This document shows, one piece after another, positions 31,878 through 42,543 of a stretch of 64,000 nucleotides of DNA (position 1 is the first letter of the stretch; the number at the start of each line of letters is the position of its first letter). Under the pieces are notes generated by a model. It worked only from the letters and a program-made list of their open reading frames with translations. It had not been told where the DNA came from and ran no database searches. The position numbers were made by a program, and so were the translations under genes. This stretch comes from Cycas panzhihuaensis (lineage: Eukaryota; Cycadophyta), in contig CM041465.1 in the NCBI GenBank assembly GCA_023213395.1, forward strand, positions 34,603,741 to 34,667,740. Direction: 5' to 3'.

Positions 31878-34757
31878 TGAAATTACACCTATGGGGGGGT
31901 AACCACACTTGGATAAGATCAAACCAAACAATAAAAAGTTTCAAGGCTGAGGATCTTATGGGGTAAGTGAGAGAATCACCCACAAAGGGCATTTGTACGT
32001 CAGAATATAGGACCCACAAATAGTGCATGAACTTCGTTTGAGGTAGCTCTGCATCATTTAGGGCTGATAAGGAGATGAGGGATATCCTCGGTTTCCTGAG
32101 TAACCTTGAAAAATGGGCCCTCCCACCCTTGGACAGTTGAAGGAGGGAGGAGAGGACAAATGAGGGAATGACTCCTCGCATGAAAAAGGGATAGGAGAGG
32201 TGGTTCTAGGTAGGAAATAAGGGTGGTATGCACTCGTGAAAGATTGGGAAGGTGATCAGTCCTATGGGTGCGAAACTGATCTAAAGGTCACATTAAGATG
32301 GCCTAGCTACAATGAGTGAAACAACAACCAAAGGTAAAAGGGAATCTTGAAAGGGGAATGCCCCTAAGGAACTACATCAAAGGTGGCCTTAGGAGTATGA
32401 GTTGATAATAGAAATGTTTTAATAGTTTATGAGTGGATTGCTATGCACAAGGTGTGTAATGATGACATTGTGTATGTGACAATGTGTTCTTGTAAGAAGG
32501 TTCCTTCAAATAAAAGAAAATAATCGCATAAACAAAACCACTCGCTCATTCATGCATGCATATCTTCGCTCTCATTAACTTTTAAATGTGAAAAAAGGAG
32601 GAGAATTAACAAGGTAGCTATATGTGATATAAGATATATGCAAAGAATGCAAGTTCAACAGCCCGTACAACAAGTAGGCATGTAATAAATATGACCCTTA
32701 TTTTATGTACTTTGATAAATAAGCAAGTAGGCTAATTAAGTGCAAATGATATATGTAAATTCCCTTTCTTTTCTTTCCCTTTAAGTGATATACATGGGCA
32801 AAGGAAGGAAAGTGGAGGAAAGAGGACTAAAGGAAGCTGGGGGCATACCTAGAGGCTAGGCGGCTGAAGGAGTGCTATCCCTTGTCGTATCTTCTTTCCT
32901 TATGCTACTCCCAACTGCAGACATCGTGATGGAGTGGTGCAAGCAAAGGTGGATAGGGGCTTCCTTACCTTCCCCAAATCAAAAGGAGAAATGGAAAAGA
33001 AAAGGAAAGAGTCGTAATAAAAAGGACTCAAAAGAACTGGTGATCGGAAAGGTAGGAACGTACCTGGATCGAAATGTTTTTTTCTTCTCCACATATAACA
33101 AGGAGGGGACCAGTAATCAAGCAATATTTGCCCTTTCCCATGGGGCAGAAAGAACATAAGGGATATATGTGCAATATATAGAATAATATAATGTGATCTA
33201 TCTAAGTCAAAAGAAACATTTGCAACACAAGATCAATTCTCAGCTCTTTTTTTTACTAATTTGTAAATAATATGGAAAAGGGGCTAGGAGGAGAAAGGGT
33301 ACAGTGAGCCTCTGGATGGCTAACCCTCTAGATCTGTAGTACTCCACGCTATCCAAGTATCAAGGTGATGAAGTGAAAGACCTTGGGATGCAAGCAACAA
33401 GTTATTGGCATAATTGTATTTGTCGTCAATATTGCAAAAGTCGTAAAGAGCAACTTTTGTAACCTCAACCAAGCCTAACACTAAGAAACGAGTGGGGTGT
33501 AATATGGGGCTAAAATCCTACTTGTGTAGGGTCTGCAAAGCTAAGATCAAGCACAACAATGGGCTTCATATGCTGTAGCCAGTAGTAACTTCCTATGTAA
33601 TTACTCTCTAGAAATCCAATGGAAGCACAAGGAAGGAAGAGGTAGGGAGAGAAGGGGGTTGCCCTTAAGTAGGAGGCTCGTTGGGTACGGAACCCTGCCT
33701 TTGTTCCTTTTACTCTATGTGAAAGCCTCTTCCTTGCTACCTCCTTAGAGAAACTAGGGAAGAGCTAAAAGGAAACAAGAAGCAAGTGAAGAAGGGAGGG
33801 CTTGCCTCCAGTTATAATAGGAAAAATCAAAGAGAAAAGTATTGAAAAGGCATGACAAATAACTTTTGTAATGTTTTAAAGAAAGAAGAAGCAAAATAAA
33901 GCTAAGAAGTACCTACTGGGGGTAGATCAGGGGTAGATCTACCCAAAAAATTAGAGAAAGAGGCCAACCCAATGGGGTTTGTAGGTGAAATCCCAAAAGA
34001 GTAGCAAACTAGGAGAACTTTAGAGTGGGGTGAAATATCTGCACTTGATGAAGTACTTTGGGCATGTCCTTCCCTTTGCTAGCCACGGAGCAGTCCTACT
34101 GCTACAGATCTGGAGCTGCAGAGGGCTGTTGGTTGGCTAAGAAGTTGATATGTCAGGCTTGCCTTATTGTAGGGCATTTCTGAAGAGAGTGTTATGAAAA
34201 AACTTGAGTGAGAGAGCTAAGAATAGGTGAAATGAGGTTCTTTTTGGGTTTTTAAACCTAACCCTAGCATAATTGAGCGATTAGGGTTCAACTTAAGCTA
34301 GGAATGCATCTCTACCACATGGTAATTTTGTAATAAATGTGGAATTAGCCACGGCAGATTTTAAAAAATAAAATAAGACAATCACTCCGTGGTAAACTTT
34401 GTGGTACAATGAAGTTTACAATGGTACTGTGATCTTTATCACAGTGCGGTAAAAACATAAGCAAAAGGAAGCTTGGGAGCTCAGAAAAGGGGTACTTCAG
34501 CCTAAGGGTATGATACTCGGCTGTGGCAGGAAACAGTCATGGGGCCTAAGAAACCTATGATAGGCGAAATATCAAAGGCAAGAAGCTCCCAAAAAGTTAA
34601 TAAGTGAAAAGATGCCAACCACACCTAGGCGAGGTGTGTCAATGGGTGATGTGACTAGGCTACAGGAGCCAATTGGTACTTGGGGACAATGCAAAGATGT
34701 GGAGGAGGGTTGTGGAGTGCCATGGGATATATATCCCTAGATCGTCATAGCCTAAAG
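31878..34757 (-). repeat. 3' LTR of element G, truncated at its start
   Basis: It matches 58405-61280 along its length (for example CCACACTTGGATAAGATC, CTCATTCATGCATGCATATC, GGCAGATTTTAAAAAATAAA). At the pair GCCTAAAGTGGTG / GGCTAAAGTGGTG it stops matching. The last roughly 190 bases of the LTR (its sense-strand start), the polypurine tract and the end of the second RNase H are missing, and the LTR is fused directly to RNase H coding sequence. Confidence 0.85.
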
Positions 34758-34890
34758 TGGTGGCTTCAGGAAGGAAGACCCTAGAACGCATATAGTCATA
34801 TCCAGAGGGGTCACAGAGGATCCATGTGGCAACGGAAGGACTTGGGTTACTGTGACTTCTACCGTTGGTGAAGATGAGTAAATCCATGGC
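34758..34890 (-). pseudogene. Archaeal-type RNase H fragment, element G
   Basis: On the minus strand, MDLLIFTNGRSHSNPSPS begins at 34887 and continues WILCDPSGYDYMRSRVFLPE before the deletion. It is the N-terminal third of the same domain seen complete in H at 39447. The catalytic Asp of IFTDD reads Asn here (IFTNG). The TNNEAEY and YDSQ blocks are lost to the deletion. Confidence 0.7.
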
Positions 34891-35453
34891 AGAAGGGATA
34901 GAGATCTTGATAAGGTGAGTGAAGAAAAAGGTGACAATGGAGTTGACAAGCGAGAAAAGGACTTAATGGGGTGAAACAACTACGAAGCATTCAGTTGGCT
35001 ATGAATAAAGGTTGTAAGGGGCAGGAGGACCCAAGGGAGAGGCTACCCAAGGATGAAGAGATTGACCCGATGGATGGGAAGGAGACGGCGGTAAAGAGGC
35101 CCCTTTGGGATCCCAAAGGTTGCTAAAGGGAGTAGAGCATGGCCCTGGATGGGGGAGGCGCTTCCTTCGGGAGCTCCAAAAGCTCGAACGAGCAGCGAAA
35201 CTAGGTTCAAGACAATAAAATGAGCCAAATGAGTATAAACATAGGCATGTTTTAGGATGGTATAAAAATCGAGACAATAGGGGTCTATGGAATATCAAAG
35301 GGGTCATCATAAATGCACCTAAGAGGTGAAAAAGAAGGCCATAGAGGTGAAATGAAGGGCGGACCCAGAAAGCAAAAGTAATATAGAGAAAGAGACGGTC
35401 CCAAGGGTTATCGCGGTAGAAGAAAAGGAGGAAATATTCATTGGGGCCCCCGC
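34891..35453 (-). other. Conserved extension upstream of the second RNase H, element G
   Basis: Minus frames at 35310-34999 and 35228-35043 match the homologous part of H (39788-39450) in SFGSF..., FAARS and WVAS-LGPP phrases. It may be an N-terminal extension or a leader exon of the RNase H product. Frames shift relative to the domain, so no single protein can be assigned. Confidence 0.4.
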
Positions 35454-35463
35454 CTATATAAGG
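35454..35463 (+). promoter_or_regulatory. TATA box of the antisense PMD gene, element G
   Basis: CTATATAAGG on the plus strand, preceded by GGGGCCCCCGC and followed by AAAACTAAGTGAAAAC. The same box and flanks occur in H at 39987-39996. Conservation in two independently inserted copies, about 700 bases before the PMD start, supports a real promoter. Transcription would oppose the retroelement. Confidence 0.6.
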
Positions 35464-35646
35464 AAAACTAAGTGAAAACGAGATTCATTTTCACAGGCTC
35501 ACGATCGATCTGGAGCCCTTTCCCTTACGCAGTGGAGTGCTGCCCGACTTTGGAGGCATACTAATAGAGATTGGGCCGTTGAAGAGAGGCAAGGAGATAA
35601 CTAATAGGACTGGGACGACAAGATGGTCATTGCGAGACCAGATCTA

Positions 35647-36142
35647 GTGAGTGGATCATCCCATATGCACCTCATTTTGTCATTTGAATTTAATGAGTTT
35701 TAATGCCTTTCTAGAGTAGTTTTGGGCCCCTTAAGGGCAAATTAGGACCCTCTAGAGCCTGATTTGGGCCCAAAGAGGGGTAGGACTAGGGCATTAGATA
35801 GCCCTAGTCCTAGTGGTCTTGAGTGTGGCTTACTTGGGTAAATATTTTGGGATTTTTTTGGCATAACCCCTCTTTATGGGGGGTGTGACTAGCCCTATGG
35901 CGAAATTCGCGGTGCCACAGAGTTTATCACAGGGCCACTGAGGGGATGTTGAAATCTCAATGGGGCCATGGTCAAACTGTGCGGTACCATAGAGTTTGAT
36001 GTGGGGTAGGCAAACCTTATGGAAAAATGAAGGAAAGAGGCCTGGAATGGTGCCAGATTCAGCTCAGGAGGGGGTAAGAGGTAACCTAAGGGCAAGCAGG
36101 CAAATGTAGAGGCACTCTGACTGATTGTTGGGTGTTTTGCAG
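35647..36142 (+). other. Probable leader intron of the PMD gene, element G
   Basis: The donor is CTA/GTGAGTGG at 35647 and the acceptor GTGTTTTGCAG at 36142, ten bases before the PMD ATG. The equivalent in H has acceptor GTATTTTGCAG at 40650 and a mutated donor (ATGAGTGG). The segment has no long frame but contains two copies of a GGTACC-centred palindromic motif. Confidence 0.5.
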
Positions 36143-36151
36143 GCTATTATC

Positions 36152-36703
36152 ATGGTAGACAACTGCAAAAACATAGGGATCACCATAATGATCTTTATTG
36201 AGATGATGAATCAGGGTGACAAATGGATGTTAGGGAGTTACGGCCTGTTAAAGGCCATCAGGATGCCATAATATGCTTTGGACTAGCACCTCTTGGTTGA
36301 TATTATCACTCATTGGGATCATAGGCAGTATGTATTCCACCTCCCCCAAGTTTGGGATGTCACTATCACACTAGGGGGTATTCGGAGGATCTTTGGCATA
36401 CCAACGGGAGGAGCACCAGCGTCACTAGGGGTATTGCCTAGCAATGACATTGCACACAGGGAGGTAGCCATATTTTTCATTGGCCAAGACAAGTGGGAGA
36501 GGCGTGGGATACTAATGCGGACCATGGTTATGCCATAGATTTCTTAGGTGAGGAAGTTGATCACATTAGGCATTCTGTTTCGGATATCCTAGAAACAGAA
36601 TTATAGAGATATACTCGGTGGATGGATGGAGATAGTCAAGAGGTGTGAGGTCAGGGAGAGACTAAATTAGGCCACACTGATAGTGGTGAACATGGTCACC
36701 CAG
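36152..36703 (+). pseudogene. Plant mobile domain (PMD) gene, first coding part, element G
   Basis: The start is the ATG at 36152, just after the leader acceptor. The protein shows ITHWDHRQYVFHLPQVWDV then TITLGGIRRIFGIPTGG (36305-36410). This is the PMD signature: a Trp-containing segment, FHLP, a TLxxVxxxxGxP block and then a variable tail with DKWERRGI. PMD (Pfam PF10536) is found in host MAIN/MAIL proteins, which act in silencing and genome stability, and in plant transposons. Stops at 36269, 36284 and 36536 and later show decay. The codon CAG at 36701-36703 is the H insertion point; the gene resumes in the same frame at 49303. Confidence 0.75.
36699..36703. other. Target-site duplication of element H, left copy
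   Basis: CCCAG, identical to 49298-49302 at the other end of H. Confidence 0.9.
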
Positions 36704-38661
36704 TGGATGCACATCTACGGGATAGTCACTATGCTCAATAGGAATAATAGTAGTCAATTGTTGATGTTGGAGGTGTGGGTGAGAACCTATAAGCAAAGAG
36801 AGCACCACGCAGGGCACCCCATGCGCTAGAGCATGAGTTTGGGACTTGTAAATGGCACCCAACTACCTTAGAGTAGCCTTCAATCTGGAAGGGAGAATGC
36901 ATACAAGGGGTAGCCTGGGTGGTCTCGAGAGGAAGGTCCTCCCACCCTTGGATGGCCAAAAGGGAAGAAGAGGAATCCTCAGGGAGTTTCCATATGATGA
37001 AGGAAAATGAATATGGATGAGGTAGGCAAGGGCCTATGATGTAGGTAGGCCTCCCTTGGTTATTTGGTCTAGGCAAATAAAACCAAGAGAGAAAGAGTGG
37101 AAGGGGGGCTAAAGCTACGTCCTCTTTTTAACAACTAAAAGACAAAAGGGAGAAGAAAAACAAGTATTATGCATGCAAGCAAACCAAGCTAAATGAGATG
37201 CATCTAAGGGTATGTTTGGATCAATAGGAAGAGGAGAAGGGATGGGATTCCTACTATGTCCTTTTCCTACATGGGACAAACATATGACATATAAATGCAA
37301 GTGACCAATATCATTAACCTTTCGCTTTCACGTGATTTACTAAACCAAAGTACAGATTTTAAATAAAATCGAGAAAGGAAAATGGAGAGGTGAAGAGATA
37401 GATGGTGCATACCTGGGAGGTGTAACAGTCGATAGAAGACCTCACCCATGCGTAACACACGCCCTCTCGCCAGTCGATGGGTGTGCGATCAAGATCAATG
37501 TGAAGGTCAGGGCTTCCTTACCTTCCCCTTACAAAAAAGCAAGGAGGACAAAAAATAAGCAAATGAAGAAAAGGAAAAAAAGAGGGTAAAACTTACCGGG
37601 ATCTGAACACCTTTTCCCTTCGCGAGATACCACTTCAAGTCTACACACATAAAATTTTATCCCTTCCAAGAAGGGGCTACAAGAAGGGTCATGGCTAAGT
37701 CTAGGCGTGTTTGCCTCGCAACCAAATAAGAAGAAGAGTTCCTGTAGGGTTTTGCAGGAGGTTTCCCTAAAGGCGACCGTAGGAGACACTTGTTGGGGCA
37801 TATTTGGAAGAGAACCATGCAAAGCTTACTTGAGAGTGCTTGGAGAGGAGCTTCCCATTATGGAGAAGAGTTGTTGTAGGCAGAGCCTAGACTAGAGTAG
37901 CAGGAAATGCGGGATTATAGATGCACCTGTGGAAGGAAGGAAGAAAAGAGTAGAAACTGCAATAGTAGAAAGTTGAGTTGGAGAGCCAAGAGATGTAAAA
38001 TGATGGTGTTTTTGGGTTTTATACCCATATCAATCCTAAACAAGTAAATAGGGCATGAATAGGGCTGAGCTGGGTGCAAGGCCATGGCAGATTAAAAAAA
38101 CCAACTTGCAACAGTCCCACCACGGTAAACTTCATGGTACCGCTAAGTTTACAACGATGCGGGACCAGAAAGCCAAAATGGCAATAATCTAGGTTTCGGT
38201 AGCCTTCAAAGCTGATGTGGCAGGCTAGGGAGGGGTTGGCCCTCTTGTCCAGGTGGCTAGGGACAATCTAGAAGGCATGTGAACAAGGCCAAAAGAAGTA
38301 TCAAGGTCTAAAGGTCCCAGAAACGTCATGGTAAAGATGTAAGGTTAGGGTATGAATGGGTCATACAAATCAAACGAGGTTTGAGGCGATGCGGAGGTAG
38401 CGCGGAGGGTCGTAAAGTGCCATGGGGATACCCACCTTGCGGAAAGGTTGGTCCCACTGGGTCGTCACAGGCTCACAATATGACAAGCAGCATGATCAAG
38501 CAATAGATGCAAGGTGATCATACAAATGAAGTAGTTAGTTATGTAATGAGGCAATACTTCAATCAACCTTTCTAAAGAAACTGTAGAAGTGAAAAGGAAG
38601 AAGTATACTTGTGCTTACCTGAGTCGACCTATTCGTATCCATTCCCAGTAGCTGGGAAACA
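36704..38661 (-). repeat. 3' LTR of element H
   Basis: On the plus strand it starts TGGATGCACATCTACGGG and ends GTAGCTGGGAAACA. It matches 47296-49297 throughout with moderate divergence. The 5' copy has an extra segment near 48690-48720 (AATTCCATGAAAGAAAGGCG). Confidence 0.9.
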
Positions 38662-38663
38662 CT

Positions 38664-38675
38664 GACCCCTTGGCA
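38664..38675 (-). promoter_or_regulatory. Polypurine-like tract, element H
   Basis: On the minus strand CCAAGGGGTCAG precedes the LTR start TGTTTCCCAGC. Confidence 0.5.
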
Positions 38676-39029
38676 ATAAAGTGTCGTTGCTTGGAAATAT
38701 GGTGCGACGGCTAATGTTGGCAACAAAACTGTCAATAGCACATGTGTATGTATATATATAAATCATGATTATAACAAGAGTCAAGGGTGCTGACAAGTGT
38801 CATGGTAGAACGCATGGATATGAGGATAAGGGTGGTGACAATATAGGGGCTACCCCCATTGTAAAAGTGCAAAGAGAAGTGCATGATAATGCCAGGTGGA
38901 TGAGTAAACCTGTTAGTCGCCATAGTTTAACCTCATTAGCGACTAGGTTTCAGAGGTGCGAACAGATCGCAAAGTGATCTGTGTGACAGCTAGAGACTTG
39001 GGTGACAGAGCGACTGGGCAAGTCTCAGG

Positions 39030-39447
39030 GGTGATCAACAAGGATAGGAAGGTGGCACTCAAGGATGAGGTGAACGAGGTTGTCCACCTCAGCGTTGAGG
39101 GCCCGAGGGATGTGTCAGATGTCGATAGACTGGAAATTAGCCAGCAGGGATCTGGTGGTCGAAGCGAGGGCTCTCAAGTGAGGGCATCGCACCTGGTAAA
39201 CTTGGGTGAGATGGGACACCACCACTTGGGAGTCGTAAAGGAGAATAATAGATCCATGATGGAAACATAGTGCATCAATGAGGGCTTCAATAACAGATGT
39301 GTACTCGGCTTCGTTATTAGTGGCCTCAGGGAGGAAGATTCCAGAATGCAGAAAATCATGTCCAGAAGGGCCACGAAGAATCCATGCAGTGCTAGAAGGT
39401 CTAGGATTACTGCGACTTCTGTCGTCGGTAAAGATAAAAAGAGTCAT
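39030..39447 (-). pseudogene. Second (archaeal-type) RNase H, element H
   Basis: The domain runs from LFIFTDD (first catalytic Asp, about 39440) through FLPEATNNEAEYTSVIEAL (catalytic Glu, about 39330) and ILLYDSQVVVSHLTQ (third Asp, about 39240) to IPRALNAEVDNLV (fourth Asp, about 39100-39060). TNNEAEY and YDSQ are hallmarks of the extra RNase H of plant Tat elements, normally between the classical RNase H and integrase. Here it is far 3', beyond integrase and the antisense gene, 400 bases from the LTR. The open frame 39447-39115 is clean and the end continues in frame. All four acidic positions survive. G has a fragment at the same place. Confidence 0.8.
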
Positions 39448-39449
39448 GG

Positions 39450-39790
39450 ATGATGAAAATAAAATGTCTTGGTAGAGAAAATATATGATAATGTAGGAGT
39501 CGAGATAAACGAGGCTTGTATGGCAAGCAACAATGGCCGTGAAGGGTAGGAGGACCTAACAATGAGGCTACCCAAGGATAGGAGCAGGCTATCTGACCAC
39601 TGGCTGAGAACAGGCAGCAAAAGAGCATCGTGGGATGCCAAAGGTTGCTTAAGAAAGTAAAGAATAATTCCAAATGGAGGGAGCATTCCCTTTGGAGATC
39701 CCAAGGGCAAGAACGAGCTGCAAAACCAAGTCCAGGATGCCAAAATGAGCCAAATGAGTATAAACTCAAGCATGCATGGGAGTGGCATGC
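39450..39790 (-). other. Conserved extension upstream of the second RNase H, element H
   Basis: Minus frames (39769-39407 and 39788-39444) overlap and match the G segment 35310-34999. It probably belongs to the RNase H transcript as an N-terminal or leader region. Coding status is unresolved because two frames are equally open. Confidence 0.4.
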
Positions 39791-39986
39791 AACACGAGAT
39801 AGAAGGGCCCTACAAAAAATGCATCAGCGAGGTACCATAAATGCATTTAAAGGAATAGATGGAAATGAAGGCTTTGGAAGCGCAATGAGAAACAAGGCCA
39901 GATGGCAAAGATGATCGGGGGTGAGAAATGATCTCAATGGCTACCATCGAATTGGGAATGGAGAGGGTGCCCGTCGGGGCCCCCAC

Positions 39987-39996
39987 CTATATAAGG
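39987..39996 (+). promoter_or_regulatory. TATA box of the antisense PMD gene, element H
   Basis: CTATATAAGG with GGGGCCCCCAC before it and AAAATTGATGAAAAC after it, the same context as in G at 35454. GAGCCCTTCCCTTACA and TCGACTTTGGAGGCACA in the downstream leader are also shared with G. Confidence 0.6.
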
Positions 39997-40178
39997 AAAA
40001 TTGATGAAAACTAAATTCATTTGCATGGGCTGTCGAACAAATCTAGAGCCCTTCCCTTACATAGCAGAGTGCCACTCGACTTTGGAGGCACACAGAGAGA
40101 GATCCAACCATTAGATCGAGGCCAAGAGACAGCCATTGGGATCGCAGAGATGAGATGGCGAGCGCTCGACTGGACCCA

Positions 40179-40650
40179 ATGAGTGGATCCTCGAAACCAT
40201 ATCCCATCTTATAATTTGAATTTTAATGCTTTTGGTAGTTTATTGTATAGATTTTGGGCCCCACATAGGTAGAAGAGGATCTCCAGAAGTCTGAATTAGA
40301 CCCAGAGAGAGGCGGGACTAGGGCATTAGGCAGCCTTGGTCCCAGTAGGCCTGACTGTAGCCCACTGGAAGAAAAAATTTGGTTTTTTTTGGAAACCCCT
40401 TTGGGGTGACGTGCATCGCCAAGAAAGATCGCAGTGCCGCAATCTTTACCGCGGGGCCCCGATCGCCATGGGACCTAGGCTAAACTCTGCGGTACCACAA
40501 AGTTTGGCATAGTGCGAAGTCATAACAACTGAAAAATGAAGATGGGGGCCTGGGGGTCCCCAAATCTCGACTAAATGAGGCTGAGAGATAGTTCAAAGGT
40601 CGAGGGATGGTCAGGGGTCAAGTTCTGACTTGTTTCATGGTATTTTGCAG
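40179..40650 (+). other. Probable leader intron of the PMD gene, element H
   Basis: It aligns with 35647-36142 of G. The acceptor TATTTTGCAG is kept; the donor GT reads AT. It contains one GGTACC-centred palindromic motif (40480-40508) and GC-rich companions near 40430-40460. Confidence 0.45.
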
Positions 40651-41834
40651 GTAGAGAGGTAGGTATGGCTATGCTCAGTTTCATTGAGATGATGTCGAGG
40701 GAGGACAGGCATATATTATTGAGATGTGGCCTACTGAAGGTCACAAAGACACCCCAATACACATCAAATCAAAGATTATTAGTAGCTCATTGGGACAGGC
40801 AGAGACATGTCTTCCACCTACCCCAATTAGGGGATGTATCGGTGACACTGGGGGATGTTAGGAGGATACTGGGGGTACCAACAATAGGGAGGCCAGTGAC
40901 ACTAAGAGTGTTGCCTAGTAATGAGGCAGCACACAGGGAGACTACTACTTATTTCACAGGCTCAGACAGGTGGGAGAGGCAAGGGATACCTCTATAGAGC
41001 ATGGTAATGTTAGGGGTTCCTCATGTGAGGAAGATGATTACATTATGCATTTTGTTCTAGATATCCCAGAAATAGAACTATAGGGACATACCTAGTGGTT
41101 GGATGGATGCAGTGTGCCAGTGCAAGGAAGGAGAGAGGATGGACTAGGCTACCCTCATAGCAGCAAACCTTGTGGAACAACTAGACGTCATTCGGGTAGT
41201 GGGGAGGGGTGGATTGTCATATAGTATGCTACTACAGTGTTATTTTTTCGACCACTTTGGAGCAGTGGCACCGACAGGGGGACCACACCCTGTTCTAGAG
41301 TAGGTCCTGATGGTATAGAGGTGGTAGACTAGGTTTAGAGGGACTGAGGACCAGGCTCACATTTGTCACTCAATGAAGGCCACATCATTAGACCTCCTCA
41401 CCATGATTGACTACATAGCAGACCTGTGCATAGCTATGAGATGGGATAGCAACGATGAGGCAGGTAGGGCAGGAGTGCCCATAGGAGATGACGAGGGTGG
41501 CGATGGAGGTAATGGGCCCAGCCCATCATGAGCTACAAGGGAGGCAAGTCCATCAGGGACCGCACGTAGAGAGGCAGGTCCATCAGGGGCTCTAGGTAGA
41601 GAGGCATACTCTTAGGAGCTGTAGAGGAGAGCAGGGGTCCGGTGACACGGGCCCGTAGGTTGTGGATCATTAGGAGATCTAGAGAGGCAGCTGCACCAAC
41701 CGAGGAGAGGAGGAATGCCCTAGTTACTGAGATGATGGCCGAGGAGGTACCCAAGGAGGAGGAGGTACCTACAACTGGTGGAGTGCCCGAGGCAGAGGCA
41801 GTCACCCGAGTAGAAGAGTCGACAGCCGCACCAG
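40651..41834 (+). pseudogene. PMD gene, coding part before the internal intron, element H
   Basis: The open frame from MAMLSFIEMMSREDRHIL (40665) runs to 40997. It contains LLRCGLLKVTKTPQ, then LVAHWDRQRHVFHLPQLGDV and TLGDVRRILGVPTIG, a textbook PMD core. GSDRWERQGIPL follows. After stops the protein continues through ATSLDLLTMIDYIAD (about 41382), an Asp/Gly-rich region (41440-41520) and an open frame 41642-41845 rich in Glu and Arg. The last exon codon is split after its first base at 41834. Its function inside a retroelement is unknown; host PMD proteins bind nuclear partners in silencing. Confidence 0.75.
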
Positions 41835-41941
41835 GTGAGACATAACCTTCTCCTATCATCGTTTGATTTCCAGATATATATAGTTTGGTTTTGCTTTGAT
41901 ATATATATGGACATGTACTGATACATGATATTGGATTATAG
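41835..41941 (+). other. Probable phase-1 intron in the PMD gene, element H
   Basis: 107 bases from CCAG/GTGAGACAT to TTGGATTATAG/GTATAG. It is AT- and T-rich (ATATATATAGTTTGGTTTTG) against a GC-rich coding background, as plant introns are. G has the same intron at 49973-50101 with the same phase. Confidence 0.65.
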
Positions 41942-42543
41942 GTATAGCAGATGTCTAGAGAGTGGTGGAGGCAGTAGTCCAAGAGATATCCCCTCGGGCC
42001 TATGCAGAGGGATAGCCTCCCATCTAGGTAGGCGTTGAGCCCAGATCAATAGGCGGCCACATAGCAGCATTTGCCCCATTAATAAAGGCGAGAGACATAT
42101 GGATTGTAGAGTCTCAGGAGTACGAGGCACGTGTGGGATGACAGTAGGTAGAGTTGGATACCATCCGAGCTAAGAGGGATGCCCTATAGAGTCAAGTATA
42201 AGTGCTGGAGGCTCAAGGAGGAGCCAAAGGGAATATGGAAGGCCGCATCTGGCAAGCAGTGATGGAGGAGCATCTCAGAGGGATGGAGGAGAGGCTCTGC
42301 AACGTAGAGATGGATCGGGATTGTATCCAGGCCCGATATGATTGACTAGTGGATGAGGTGGCATCGAGGTCAGCGCAGAGTAGGACATATACCCACATGG
42401 TGGCGATGACCCCGAGGAGGCCACGGGATGAGGAGAGCGGAGCAGGAGGCTCCTGGAGACTGAGGAGGAGTCTTGGAGGGATGTGGTCCCCAGGAGAGGG
42501 ATCACATCGACCAAGAGATGATGCCCTAAGGGTGGGGCAATAG
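41942..42543 (+). pseudogene. PMD gene, last exon, element H
   Basis: The phase carried over the intron gives GIADV, then RVVEAVVQEISPRAYAEG and a long charged, probably helical tail (VELDTIRAKRDAL, VMEEHLRGMEERLC, then VASRSAQSRTYTHMVAMTPR). The open frame 42349-42543 closes it with a stop at 42541. The last exon of G encodes the same series (ELDGICAERDTL, VEERLLWVKGERDHA, VASRSSWSRTHAHMVTMTSR). About ten in-frame stops show decay. Confidence 0.7.

Noticed and set aside
32872-33159. 95-codon plus frame and 85-codon minus frame conserved between the two G LTRs (also 59398-59655)
   Set aside because: The two LTRs are copies of one sequence, so shared frames are expected. The minus frame is interrupted by the donor-like sites and has no family resemblance.
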